NCBI RefSeq assembly: GCF_900109825.1
Contig: NZ_FOBL01000005.1
Span: forward strand, 1 to 64,000
Direction of reading: 5' to 3'
Source: Alkalibacterium putridalgicola
GTDB lineage: Bacteria; Bacillota; Bacilli; Lactobacillales; Carnobacteriaceae_A
Length of the DNA: 64,000 bases
The notes under the pieces were generated by a model. It ran no database searches. It was given only the letters and a program-made list of their open reading frames with translations, and was not told where the DNA came from. Below are positions 43,809 through 51,200 of this stretch, piece by piece. Made by a program: the position numbers and the translations under genes. Positions within the stretch are counted from its first letter, which is position 1; every line of letters starts with the position of its first letter.

Positions 43809-43969
43809 CGCTTTGCAATTTCTTTTATATCTTGGTCGGTGAACTGTAACTCATCGGCCTTTTTTCTATACTGAAACTCAATTTGAACTAAGAGGTCATT
43901 CCACTCTCTTTTTGTAAATTGTCTTTGGAAATCTAATAATTTCTTCACTTTTTCTTCCATTTCCATCAT
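43799..43969 (-). CDS. 56-residue hypothetical phage protein
   Basis: MMEMEEKVKKLLDFQRQFTK, then REWNDLLVQIEFQYRKKADE and a basic end. Helical, charged. The ATG follows GAAAGAGGTGAGA. Its end overlaps the opposite-strand gene at 43808 by 10 nt. Second gene after the cro-like gene on the minus strand. Confidence 0.55.
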   Translation of the reverse strand: MMEMEEKVKKLLDFQRQFTKREWNDLLVQIEFQYRKKADELQFTDQDIKEIAKRHF

Positions 43970-44035
43970 TCTCACCTCTTTCCGTATTCGGTTTGTAGAT
44001 AGTACGTTTAGTTTTCTTATAAGATATATTCAAGG

Positions 44036-44269
44036 TTAACTTTTGGTATGTTTTGTATCAAAGTTAATTAAAAAAATATCAGGGAATAAATAATCTAACT
44101 CTTTTTCATAAAAAATAGCGATTTTTTTTGCAGTCTCCGAACTAGGGTTTCTGTTCCCCGCTTCTAACTTTCTTACCATAACTTCAGATATACCAATCTT
44201 TTCAGCTACTTCTTTTTGGGTTAGATTTAATTTATTCCGTTCATTAACTAAGTTATTTCGCTTTTCCAT
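44036..44269 (-). CDS. Cro-like XRE repressor
   Basis: 77 residues, one XRE helix-turn-helix (LVNERNKLNLTQKEVAEKIGISEVMVRKLEAGNRNPSSETAKKIAIFY) plus a short tail. It is divergent from the CI-like gene across four operators, so it is the probable lytic-side regulator. RBS GAAAGGAGTG. Confidence 0.85.
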   Translation of the reverse strand: MEKRNNLVNERNKLNLTQKEVAEKIGISEVMVRKLEAGNRNPSSETAKKIAIFYEKELDYLFPDIFLINFDTKHTKS

Positions 44270-44293
44270 ATCAGCACTCCTTTCTACAGGTTT

Positions 44294-44399
44294 GATACAA
44301 TTTGTATCTTATAAACACATATTACACGATACATTTTGTATCGTCAAGCATAAAATGATATTTTTTGTATCTTTTTTCTTTTTAGATACTTTTTGTATC
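44294..44399. promoter_or_regulatory. Four-operator region of the genetic switch
   Basis: Four 15-bp sites match GATACAWTTTGTATC: 44294-44308 (perfect dyad), 44328-44342, 44357-44371 (GATATTTTTTGTATC) and 44385-44399 (GATACTTTTTGTATC). Start-to-start distances are 34, 29 and 28 bp. The region separates the divergent cro-like and CI-like genes. Confidence 0.8.
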
Positions 44400-44436
44400 G
44401 TTTCTTTGTTATCATACCCCTAAGGCGGTGACCATC

Positions 44437-44811
44437 TTGATAGGTGAAAGATTAAAATCTTTAAGAAAAACAGCTCAACAAACCCAAGAGGATGTAGCTA
44501 AATCAATCGGAGTATCTAGAGCAGCGTATTCTCATTTTGAAAACAACAGAAATGAGCCAGACATTGAAATAATAAAAAAATTATCCGATCATTTCCAAGT
44601 TTCTACAGATTATATTTTAGGAAGCGATATTCCCTCCTGGGCAACCCAAGAAGATGTTATAGAGATAGAAAAAATTTTAGATGAAAATGCAAAAATGACC
44701 TTTGGTGGAGAAGAATTGAACGAGGAAGAAAGGGAGGATGTTCGTCAGGTATTGCGGGCGTCTCTATGGAGGAAACTCCAAAAGAAAAAAGTTCGTGATA
44801 CTAATGAATGA
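44437..44811 (+). CDS. CI-like phage repressor (XRE family)
   Basis: 124 residues from TTG 44437, which is correctly spaced from TAAGGCGG; the in-frame GTG at 44428 lies inside that site. The N-terminal helix-turn-helix is [37 protein letters not shown]. The C-terminus is short and lacks a LexA-like protease domain, so induction probably depends on the ImmA/IrrE protease encoded next, as in ICEBs1 and related phages. Confidence 0.85.
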   Translation: MIGERLKSLRKTAQQTQEDVAKSIGVSRAAYSHFENNRNEPDIEIIKKLSDHFQVSTDYILGSDIPSWATQEDVIEIEKILDENAKMTFGGEELNEEEREDVRQVLRASLWRKLQKKKVRDTNE

Positions 44812-45238
44812 AAGAATAACTGAACTGTTAGAGGAAATTATGTCAGAGTATAAAACAATGGATCCATTCAAAATAATTGAAATGAAAGGCATCGAACTCG
44901 AATACTCACCTTTCAAAAGCGAAAATAGGTCGTTGGGGCTTTATATGAAAAGCTTCGATACTCCTACTATTTATTTGAAAGCGGATTTAGAAGATAGTCC
45001 AGAAAAGTATTTTGTTGCGGCTCACGAACTACATCATGCCTTAGAACACGATGAAATCAGTAGCTATTATACTTTAAATTATCTTTCTCGATCTAAGATG
45101 GAGCAAGAAGCCAATAAGTTTGCGGCTGTTATGTGTATGAACTTATATATAGAGGAACAAGGGAAGTTGCCAGAAACCACAATCGAATTATTGAATGAAT
45201 ATGGGGTGCCGTTGGAATTGTCGGAAATATTGTTGTAA
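44804..45238 (+). CDS. ImmA/IrrE-family metallopeptidase
   Basis: 144 residues from the ATG at 44804, overlapping the repressor stop by 8 nt. Zinc motif HELHH at 74-78 (HExxH) with the downstream E of [11 protein letters not shown], the hallmark of ImmA. It is expected to cleave the repressor and induce the prophage. The short repressor with no self-cleavage domain fits this. Confidence 0.9.
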   Translation: MNERITELLEEIMSEYKTMDPFKIIEMKGIELEYSPFKSENRSLGLYMKSFDTPTIYLKADLEDSPEKYFVAAHELHHALEHDEISSYYTLNYLSRSKMEQEANKFAAVMCMNLYIEEQGKLPETTIELLNEYGVPLELSEILL

Positions 45239-45256
45239 AAGAAAGGATGAAGATTG

Positions 45257-46003
45257 ATGGGTTTTTTAGATGAGTTAAAAGGTAAAGCTAACGATTTAAA
45301 AGATAAAGCTAAAGTTGCATTAGATGAATCTGAAAAAAATAGCAATATAAAAAAGAAAATAAAAAATGAAGAGACGTTAAGTATTGAAGAAAAAGTTTTC
45401 TTTGAGAAGTACAACAAACAAACTGTTGAGGCGTTTGTTATCGAAGAAAAGAATAAATTCAGACCTACTAAACGCACAAAACACTTGATTATTGATGACG
45501 ACTCAAAACAATGGACTACGGTTAAAACATCGAACAAAACATTTAAGTATTCCGAGTTACTTTCTTATGAATTAATCGAAGATGGTGAATCTGTTACTAA
45601 AGGCGGCGTGAGCTTAGGTCGTGCAGTTGTGGGTGGAGTACTTTTCAGTGGTGTTGGGATGATCCTTGGGGGACTAACTGGAAAGAAGAAAAGTAAAAAT
45701 TTTGTTACGGAGATGAAAATAGTTATCTCTGTAAATAATCCTGATAACCCATCTATAATCATACCGTTAGTAAAGAAAAAAATGAAAAAAGACTCAAAAG
45801 ATTATAAAAAGCTAGCTGAGGATGCGCAAGAAACTTTAAGCTACTTAGATATGATAGCAGCATACGAAGAAGAAAAAATTAGCCCGGACAAAAAGTCAAA
45901 CGAAAAGAGTGTAGTAGAAGAGTTGAAAGAATATAAGGAATTATTAGATGCCGGTATAATTGATCAAGAAGATTTCGATCGAAAAAAAGCAGAGCTATTA
46001 TAG
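45257..46003 (+). CDS. SHOCT-tailed putative membrane-associated protein
   Basis: 248 residues. An amphipathic Lys-rich N-terminus (1-40) precedes a mixed domain with EAFVIEEKNKF and IIDDDSKQWTTVK, a Gly-rich hydrophobic segment (117-141, SLGRAVVGGVLFSGVGMILG) and a C-terminal SHOCT domain (220-248, VEELKEYKELLDAGIIDQED). Found in the accessory slot after ImmA, where phages carry superinfection-exclusion and other lysogenic genes. Exact role unknown. Confidence 0.6.
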   Translation: MGFLDELKGKANDLKDKAKVALDESEKNSNIKKKIKNEETLSIEEKVFFEKYNKQTVEAFVIEEKNKFRPTKRTKHLIIDDDSKQWTTVKTSNKTFKYSELLSYELIEDGESVTKGGVSLGRAVVGGVLFSGVGMILGGLTGKKKSKNFVTEMKIVISVNNPDNPSIIIPLVKKKMKKDSKDYKKLAEDAQETLSYLDMIAAYEEEKISPDKKSNEKSVVEELKEYKELLDAGIIDQEDFDRKKAELL

Positions 46004-46048
46004 TGATGATAAAATTTCGGAGCTATTTTGGTAAGCAGGAGGCCCAAT

Positions 46049-46426
46049 ATGCACTTAATTATCAATACACCTAAATTGAACATAGATGATTTGATTTTTT
46101 CGGAAGTGACTACCACAAATGATAATCCTTACTTTACAAATGGATCAATCGTTGCAATAGATACTAACATTAAGCCTGACTTCTGGAGTACAGTGCAGGA
46201 CGGCGATTTCATTACGATTGAGTCCAATGGTCTAACCTCTGAAAAAGAAATGACTGTTCGAGTAACTAAAAACAACGACACTTTCATGCTCAAATCTACT
46301 TCTTCCTATTTTGATTTTGAAAAAGAGTTAACTCCCGATGAGTTGGACAGTATAAAAGTCATTGGGAAAGTAGTGTTTAACTTTAATTCTTTTGATAACG
46401 ATGTGGAGTTGGGGAAGTTAAAGTAA
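46049..46426 (+). CDS. Hypothetical lysogeny-region protein
   Basis: 125 residues from the ATG at 46049 (AGGAGGCCC upstream). A stretch (GSIVAIDTNIKPDFWSTVQDGDFITIESNGL, residues about 32-62) recalls the beta-barrel of S24/LexA-like domains but lacks visible Ser/Lys catalytic residues. Unknown function. Confidence 0.55.
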   Translation: MHLIINTPKLNIDDLIFSEVTTTNDNPYFTNGSIVAIDTNIKPDFWSTVQDGDFITIESNGLTSEKEMTVRVTKNNDTFMLKSTSSYFDFEKELTPDELDSIKVIGKVVFNFNSFDNDVELGKLK

Positions 46427-46516
46427 GTTTTATTAATGCATAAGTAATTATAAATGATGTAATTGTCGGAGGTATTGTTGTAAAGAAATGGAACAAATAT
46501 GAAAGGGAGGCATAAA

Positions 46517-47434
46517 ATGAAAGATTATATTTATCTTGATGAAGATTTGTTAAATTCTACCTTAGCTCAATTAGATAATGGACTAATCAAAAGTTATTTA
46601 AATAGTGACGAACAAACAGGTACCTCTTCTGATAAAAGTACAGTAAATCATTCTAAGGGTGTAGATAACTTCCTTCAGCTCGGTGCTAAATACGTCAAAG
46701 AAGTAACAGAAGAAACCGGGATGGAGCTGACCAATACTCAAGTTCGTGCTCTAGATTATGTATTAAACGATTATGCTGTTGATGTTTTATTAGAAAAAAT
46801 AGAAGATTTTGAAAATTATACTAACGAGATATTAGAATCTCAAGAAGGACAGTTGATAAATTTCCAAAGTGACTTTAGTCTTTATGATTTTTCATTAATT
46901 AAAGAGATTACTGATGATACTATGATTCAGATATTTTTCGGAGATTCTTCAGAATCTGCTGAGGTACGGGAATTAGAAGATAAAATAAAACCGTATAAGC
47001 AACAAGCTAAAAAAAATCCCCAAATTAAAGCAATGGTCAAAGAGATTGAGACACAGATAAAAGAAGTCAAAAAAAAACAATCAGAAGCTGCTGAAGGTTT
47101 TAGTGTAGTTAATAAAGCTGCTATTGCAGCAGATAAATTTTTAGGAGAAAGCTTATTCGTTAGAACCGATAGCTCTTTAGCTCTATGTAAGAGAGAATGT
47201 TTCAGATTAAATAAAGGACAATTAGCTTTATTAACAGAAACTAGTAGAAAAATTAATGTATTAGGCTTAGTTACTGCAATAAAAACAACAACACATGAAG
47301 ATCAATTAAAGACTTTTAATACGAGTGATATGAATCAAATCCCTAGTATGTTAACTGATATATTCTTATCAAGTTTCAAGATGTTAGAAATGGGAGATAG
47401 AATTATCACTCCAATAGCTATCTTTTTTGAATAG
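46517..47434 (+). CDS. DUF6414-like protein, lysogenic accessory gene
   Basis: 305 residues from the ATG at 46517 (GGGAGGC upstream). The start MKDYIYLDEDLLNSTLAQLDNGLIKSYLN is the pattern I associate with the DUF6414 family; that match is from memory and should be tested. A Lys/Glu-rich coiled-coil stretch lies near 145-190, then VRTDSSLALCKRECFRL and a C-terminal GDRIITPIAIFFE. No enzyme motif is evident. The family has no known role. It lies between ImmA and integrase, where defence and exclusion genes often lie. Confidence 0.6.
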   Translation: MKDYIYLDEDLLNSTLAQLDNGLIKSYLNSDEQTGTSSDKSTVNHSKGVDNFLQLGAKYVKEVTEETGMELTNTQVRALDYVLNDYAVDVLLEKIEDFENYTNEILESQEGQLINFQSDFSLYDFSLIKEITDDTMIQIFFGDSSESAEVRELEDKIKPYKQQAKKNPQIKAMVKEIETQIKEVKKKQSEAAEGFSVVNKAAIAADKFLGESLFVRTDSSLALCKRECFRLNKGQLALLTETSRKINVLGLVTAIKTTTHEDQLKTFNTSDMNQIPSMLTDIFLSSFKMLEMGDRIITPIAIFFE

Positions 47435-47588
47435 AAGTCCATTTTTCTTCAAAAGTCTTTTTAGAATACTCCAGACTATTATATCCTGATTGAATAACTT
47501 TCCTATTATGCTGGGCAAGTCTTTCGTGTTCTTTCACTTTCAAATCAAGCTCATTATTAAACTTTGATTTGCTTTTCAAAAAAAACAT
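47418..47588 (-). CDS. 56-residue basic hypothetical protein
   Basis: MFFLKSKSKFNNELDLKVKE, then HERLAQHNRKVIQSGYNSLE and a basic end. The ATG follows GAGAGGCG. It is convergent with the DUF6414-like gene, overlapping its 3' end by 17 nt. No family recognised; the ribosome site is the main support. Confidence 0.45.
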   Translation of the reverse strand: MFFLKSKSKFNNELDLKVKEHERLAQHNRKVIQSGYNSLEYSKKTFEEKWTSIQKR

Positions 47589-47726
47589 CTATATCGCCTC
47601 TCTTTCTAAAAATTATTATATCATTAATCCTGAAAAAGACTAGTCCGAAGGGGCTTTTCTTTTACAATTAAAAAGAACATACATTCGCATTTATATATAT
47701 AAAGTACGAGAAATGGAGTGAAAACT

Positions 47727-48047
47727 ATGTTTATTATTGAAATGACTACTTATGAATCGGATTTTGTTATTAAAAATACGAAACGGACAGGCGCTTATGA
47801 TATTAGGACTTTTGATATCAATCACGATTTGTCTCTCTTCGTATACTATTTTGATGATTATATCCATTTAAAGTTGCGCCGATACGGCGAAAAGCCAACA
47901 ACCATTTCCGACTGGGAACTGATTCAGGGTATAAATTTTATTCGCCCTGACTTGAACTTAAACGATGTTGTCGACGTATATTTAGATGAAGAAGACGAAC
48001 AAGTGCACATCAAACTAATGAAGTTAACCAGCAAAAGAAACGAGTGA
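47727..48047 (+). CDS. Hypothetical protein upstream of integrase
   Basis: 106 residues from the ATG at 47727 (GGAGTG upstream; a GTG at 47718 is in frame). Beta-rich with acidic C-terminal part (LDEEDEQVHIKLMKL). It ends 4 bp before the integrase start. No family recognised. Confidence 0.6.
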   Translation: MFIIEMTTYESDFVIKNTKRTGAYDIRTFDINHDLSLFVYYFDDYIHLKLRRYGEKPTTISDWELIQGINFIRPDLNLNDVVDVYLDEEDEQVHIKLMKLTSKRNE

Positions 48048-48051
48048 TTTT

Positions 48052-49185
48052 ATGTCCCGCAAGTTGGTAGCTAGCAAAAAATATAAATACGTCTATAAAT
48101 ATAAAGTTAAATCCGGCTTGAAGTGGTGTTACCGTTACAAATATTATGATGATATGGGAGAACGACATGAATTACCTAGGTTCGGGTTTGATAGTGAAAA
48201 GGAAGCTTACAGTGAATTGATTAAAGTGCAGGCTGATCTATTAAATAAAGGGACTCATAGGATGGAATCTGATAAAATCACTGTGGGCGATTGGCTGAAT
48301 CGGTGGCTAGAAGCATACCAGGACGAATGGGCGAAAACGACTTATAAAACAAGAGCAGGTATGATCAATAACTATGCAATGCCTTACCTGGGTAAAATGA
48401 AGCTAACTAAATTAACTGTATCTTCTTATAAGACTAACTTTATTCAGCCGTTATTGAACTCAGAGAATTTAGAAGCTGTCACAGTCGACAAGTACAATAA
48501 TCTTATGAAGATAGCCCTGAACAAGGCTGTGAAAGATGGCCTAATCAGAAAGAACCCTATATCAGAAGTAAAAGTAAAACTGCCAAAGGCTGAGGAGCAA
48601 AAAGCTTATTCATCATCACAACTGCAGCACTCTCTAAATTTGATAAGAGAAAAGGCAGATGACACAGTGTATACCATCTCGCTTCTTCTAGCATACTCAG
48701 GTCTACGAATCGGAGAGGCGATCGGTTTGAAAGTGCTGGATATAAACTTTAAATCCAACGAGTTGACTGTTTCCAGAACATGCGATTCAAACGGAGTCCG
48801 TCCGCCAAAAACATTGAACTCCTATCGAACGATCGGTATTGAACCATTTGTCATCGACTATATAAGAAAGTATATCGAGAAAACAAAGCACATGAGAAGA
48901 AACGGCTTCATCTTTGTTAACTTAAAAAAGGAATGCCCGTTAACATACAGAGCGTTATACAGGCCGTTTGTCGACATCATCGATAGCGACAATGAATTAC
49001 AAGGCGGACGATTTCACACATTCCGTCATAGTCATGCGACAATCCTACTGCAGAATGGAGCAACGGTTAATGCGGTTGCCAAAAGACTTGGAGATACACC
49101 ACAAACAATCAGCAAGTATTACGCTCATGTCCTGGAAGAAATGAATAAAGAAATGGTCGTTAGTTTTAGCAGGGCCATGACATAA
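48052..49185 (+). CDS. int: Tyrosine-type phage integrase
   Basis: 377 residues. The AP2-like arm-binding N-terminus has KYKYVYKYKVKSGLKWCYRYKYYDDMGERHELPRFGFDSEKEAYSEL (to residue about 60), followed by a SAM-like core-binding domain (TVGDWLNRWLEAYQDEWAKTTYKTR). The catalytic domain has the first Arg in AYSGLRIGEAIGL, the HTFRH box (H322, R325) and the nucleophile Y357 in YYAHV. It recombines the 15-bp cores at 13702 and 49281. Last gene of the prophage. Confidence 0.95.
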   Translation: MSRKLVASKKYKYVYKYKVKSGLKWCYRYKYYDDMGERHELPRFGFDSEKEAYSELIKVQADLLNKGTHRMESDKITVGDWLNRWLEAYQDEWAKTTYKTRAGMINNYAMPYLGKMKLTKLTVSSYKTNFIQPLLNSENLEAVTVDKYNNLMKIALNKAVKDGLIRKNPISEVKVKLPKAEEQKAYSSSQLQHSLNLIREKADDTVYTISLLLAYSGLRIGEAIGLKVLDINFKSNELTVSRTCDSNGVRPPKTLNSYRTIGIEPFVIDYIRKYIEKTKHMRRNGFIFVNLKKECPLTYRALYRPFVDIIDSDNELQGGRFHTFRHSHATILLQNGATVNAVAKRLGDTPQTISKYYAHVLEEMNKEMVVSFSRAMT

Positions 49186-49187
49186 AA

Positions 49188-49248
49188 ATAGCGGTTTTGG
49201 GGACTTTTCTGGGGACTCTCCCAGTTAAAAAGTGCTCAAAACCGCTAT
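49188..49248 (+). repeat. 12-bp inverted repeat enclosing the attR arm sites
   Basis: ATAGCGGTTTTG (49188-49199) and CAAAACCGCTAT (49237-49248) are perfect complements and enclose the paired GGGGAC repeats (49196-49217). The structure directly follows the integrase stop. Confidence 0.65.
49196..49217 (+). other. Integrase arm-type repeat near attR
   Basis: GGGGACTTTTCTGGGGACT: two GGGGACT motifs, 12 bp apart, matching the pair at 13803-13823 in orientation and sequence. Probable integrase N-domain binding sites. Confidence 0.55.
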
Positions 49249-49280
49249 GTTATGCTATTTTTATATGTACAGGTAGATTT

Positions 49281-49295
49281 CTTTCACTACTTTAC
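49281..49295 (+). other. attR: Putative prophage attR core
   Basis: CTTTCACTACTTTAC, identical to 13702-13716. It lies 95 bp beyond the integrase stop. The 318-bp stretch 49186-49503 holds only these recombination sites and the importer terminator. Confidence 0.65.
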
Positions 49296-49435
49296 CTTAT
49301 TTAAACGTAAATGAGATATTCTATTTGTTTCGACATGTTAAATAATATAAGTAATGAACTGATTTGTCAACTTTTTAACTTATTTTTTATAAGTCAGTTG
49401 TGAACATTTTTTTACAGCCGGTTCGCTTGTTCTTC

Positions 49436-49477
49436 ACAAAAAAACCGCTGAAGGAATCGGTCTCCCCTCAACGGTTG
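49436..49477 (-). terminator. Terminator of the sugar ABC operon
   Basis: On the minus strand AACCGTTGA / TCAGCGGTT (one G-T pair) is followed by a run of seven T. It lies 27 bp past the permease stop at 49504. Confidence 0.75.
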
Positions 49478-49503
49478 ATTTCTATAATGTATCACCTGAT
49501 CTA

Positions 49504-50328
49504 TTACGTCTTGACAGCTCCTTTTGTCACCCCTTCGACGATATAGCGCTGAATGAAAATATACAGCACGATGATCGGCACGATCGCCAGTACAAGCCCC
49601 GCCAGTGCCAGTTCCCACTGGACGGTATACTCGCCAAAGAAGTAGTACATCCGAAGCGGGATGGTGCGCATGCCTTCCTGATTGATGACAAGTGAAGGCA
49701 GCAGGAAATCATTCCATAAACGTATGGCATTTAGTATGACGACTGTGACTGTGGTCGGCCGCAAGATAGGGAATATCACACGCCAGAAAATTTGAAATGG
49801 CGTGCCTCCGTCTAAGTAAGCTGCTTCGTCAAGCGATACTGAGATGGATCGCATCGCACCATAATACAGAAAGATGGACATGCTGGAAGCGAATCCCCAG
49901 TTCATGATGATCAGACCGAACCGATTCAGGAAGTTGATTTGACCGAAAATGGAAACCAGTGGGATCATGACCGACTGGAACGGGATCAGCATCGTCAGCG
50001 CACAGAAAAAATAGATTCCTGTACTGATTTTTGACTTGTTTCGCGCTAATGCATAAGCAGCCATCGAAGAGAAAATAACGATAATAATGATACTTGATGT
50101 TGTTATAAACAATGAGTTTAAAAAACTTCTTCCATATTCCAGTCCCTCGTAGGCTCTGGAATAATTTTCCGGGACAAAGGTTTCCGGGATCCAAATCGTA
50201 TTCGTGAAAATTTCTGCCCGACTTTTCAGGGAACCAAAGAAGATGATGAAGAACGGATAGATCCAGCTCACCGAAATCAGTAACCCTAGGATAATAACTA
50301 GCCATTTGTGTGTTTTTTCCCGTGTCAT
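49504..50328 (-). CDS. Sugar ABC transporter permease (MalG family)
   Basis: 274 residues, six TM helices, with the EAA loop DEAAYLDGGTPFQIFWRVIFPILRP near 180-205. It ends in EGVTKGAVKT, typical of MalG-type permeases. It pairs with the MalF-type permease whose stop overlaps its start. No ATPase gene is nearby, so a shared MsmK-type ATPase is likely. Confidence 0.92.
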   Translation of the reverse strand: MTREKTHKWLVIILGLLISVSWIYPFFIIFFGSLKSRAEIFTNTIWIPETFVPENYSRAYEGLEYGRSFLNSLFITTSSIIIIVIFSSMAAYALARNKSKISTGIYFFCALTMLIPFQSVMIPLVSIFGQINFLNRFGLIIMNWGFASSMSIFLYYGAMRSISVSLDEAAYLDGGTPFQIFWRVIFPILRPTTVTVVILNAIRLWNDFLLPSLVINQEGMRTIPLRMYYFFGEYTVQWELALAGLVLAIVPIIVLYIFIQRYIVEGVTKGAVKT

Positions 50329-51194
50329 TATAAATCGACCTCTTTTCTACGCGTTATGAAGACTTGGGTCAAAGAGATCACTGCGACTATGAGAAAAAAG
50401 ACGACGGCTTTGGATTGAGCATAACCCTGCTGGTATTGAAAGAACGCCGTATTATAGATGTTCATGGCGATCATCTCAGTTGATCCAAAAGGCGCGCCGT
50501 TTGTCAGAGCCAAGTTCAAATCGTATATTTTGAAGGCATTGGCCAAAGTCAGGAAAAGACTGACCGTAAATGCCGGGGCAAGCATGGGGAACTTTATAAG
50601 CCAGAAAGCCTGCCACTTATTCGCCCCGTCTATCTTGCCGGCTTCGATTAGTTCACCGGGTATATTGGCAAGAAAGGATATATAGATGATCATGATATAA
50701 CCGCTCATCTGCCATAGGAAAACGATGACAAGCCCCCAGAAACCCGTGGTCGTATCAGCCAGCCAGGCATTGAAGAATGACAAGCCCGTCGCCTCTGCAA
50801 TTCCGGCAAAGGCCCGGACAAAGATAAACTGCCAGATAAATCCTAAAATGATCCCCCCGATCAAATTAGGCATAAAGAAGATGGTTCTGAAGAACAGACT
50901 CACTTTACCGATTTTCTGCGTGACAAGTAAAGCGAGCCCTAAACCGATGACATTGATCAATATAACGGCCACAAAGGCAAAACGAATGGTGAACCATAGA
51001 CTGTATATGAACTGGTCATCTGACAAAAGTCTAATATAGTTATTCAATCCTATAAACACCGCATTATGCCCATCTGAATTGGTCAGGGATGTGCCTATTC
51101 CTAAAATCAGCGGCAGAACGATGACAAAAAATACGACTAGCAGTGAGGGGATAACGAAAGCCCAGTAATACAGGTTTTTCTTTTTTCCCTTCAT
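50328..51194 (-). CDS. Sugar ABC transporter permease (MalF family)
   Basis: 288 residues, six TM helices (the first about 10-31), with the loop ELIEAGKIDGANKWQAFWLIKFPMLAP as EAA motif. It forms the channel with the MalG-type partner. It lies 6 bp after the binding-protein gene. Confidence 0.92.
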   Translation of the reverse strand: MKGKKKNLYYWAFVIPSLLVVFFVIVLPLILGIGTSLTNSDGHNAVFIGLNNYIRLLSDDQFIYSLWFTIRFAFVAVILINVIGLGLALLVTQKIGKVSLFFRTIFFMPNLIGGIILGFIWQFIFVRAFAGIAEATGLSFFNAWLADTTTGFWGLVIVFLWQMSGYIMIIYISFLANIPGELIEAGKIDGANKWQAFWLIKFPMLAPAFTVSLFLTLANAFKIYDLNLALTNGAPFGSTEMIAMNIYNTAFFQYQQGYAQSKAVVFFLIVAVISLTQVFITRRKEVDL

Positions 51195-51200
51195 AATCGA

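Larger units (their letters stand above)
13702..49295. mobile_element. Integrated temperate siphophage (about 35.6 kb)
   Basis: A complete module order is present: lysis, tail, head, packaging, replication/recombination, early control (all leftward), then immunity and integrase (rightward). The element is bounded by a 15-bp direct repeat and by paired GGGGAC arm-type repeats just inside each end. The portal, minor head and connector types are SPP1-like, and the terminase is PBSX-type, which suggests headful packaging. No structural gene looks broken; only ssb shows a premature stop. It is likely inducible, but this cannot be proved from sequence. Confidence 0.93.
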
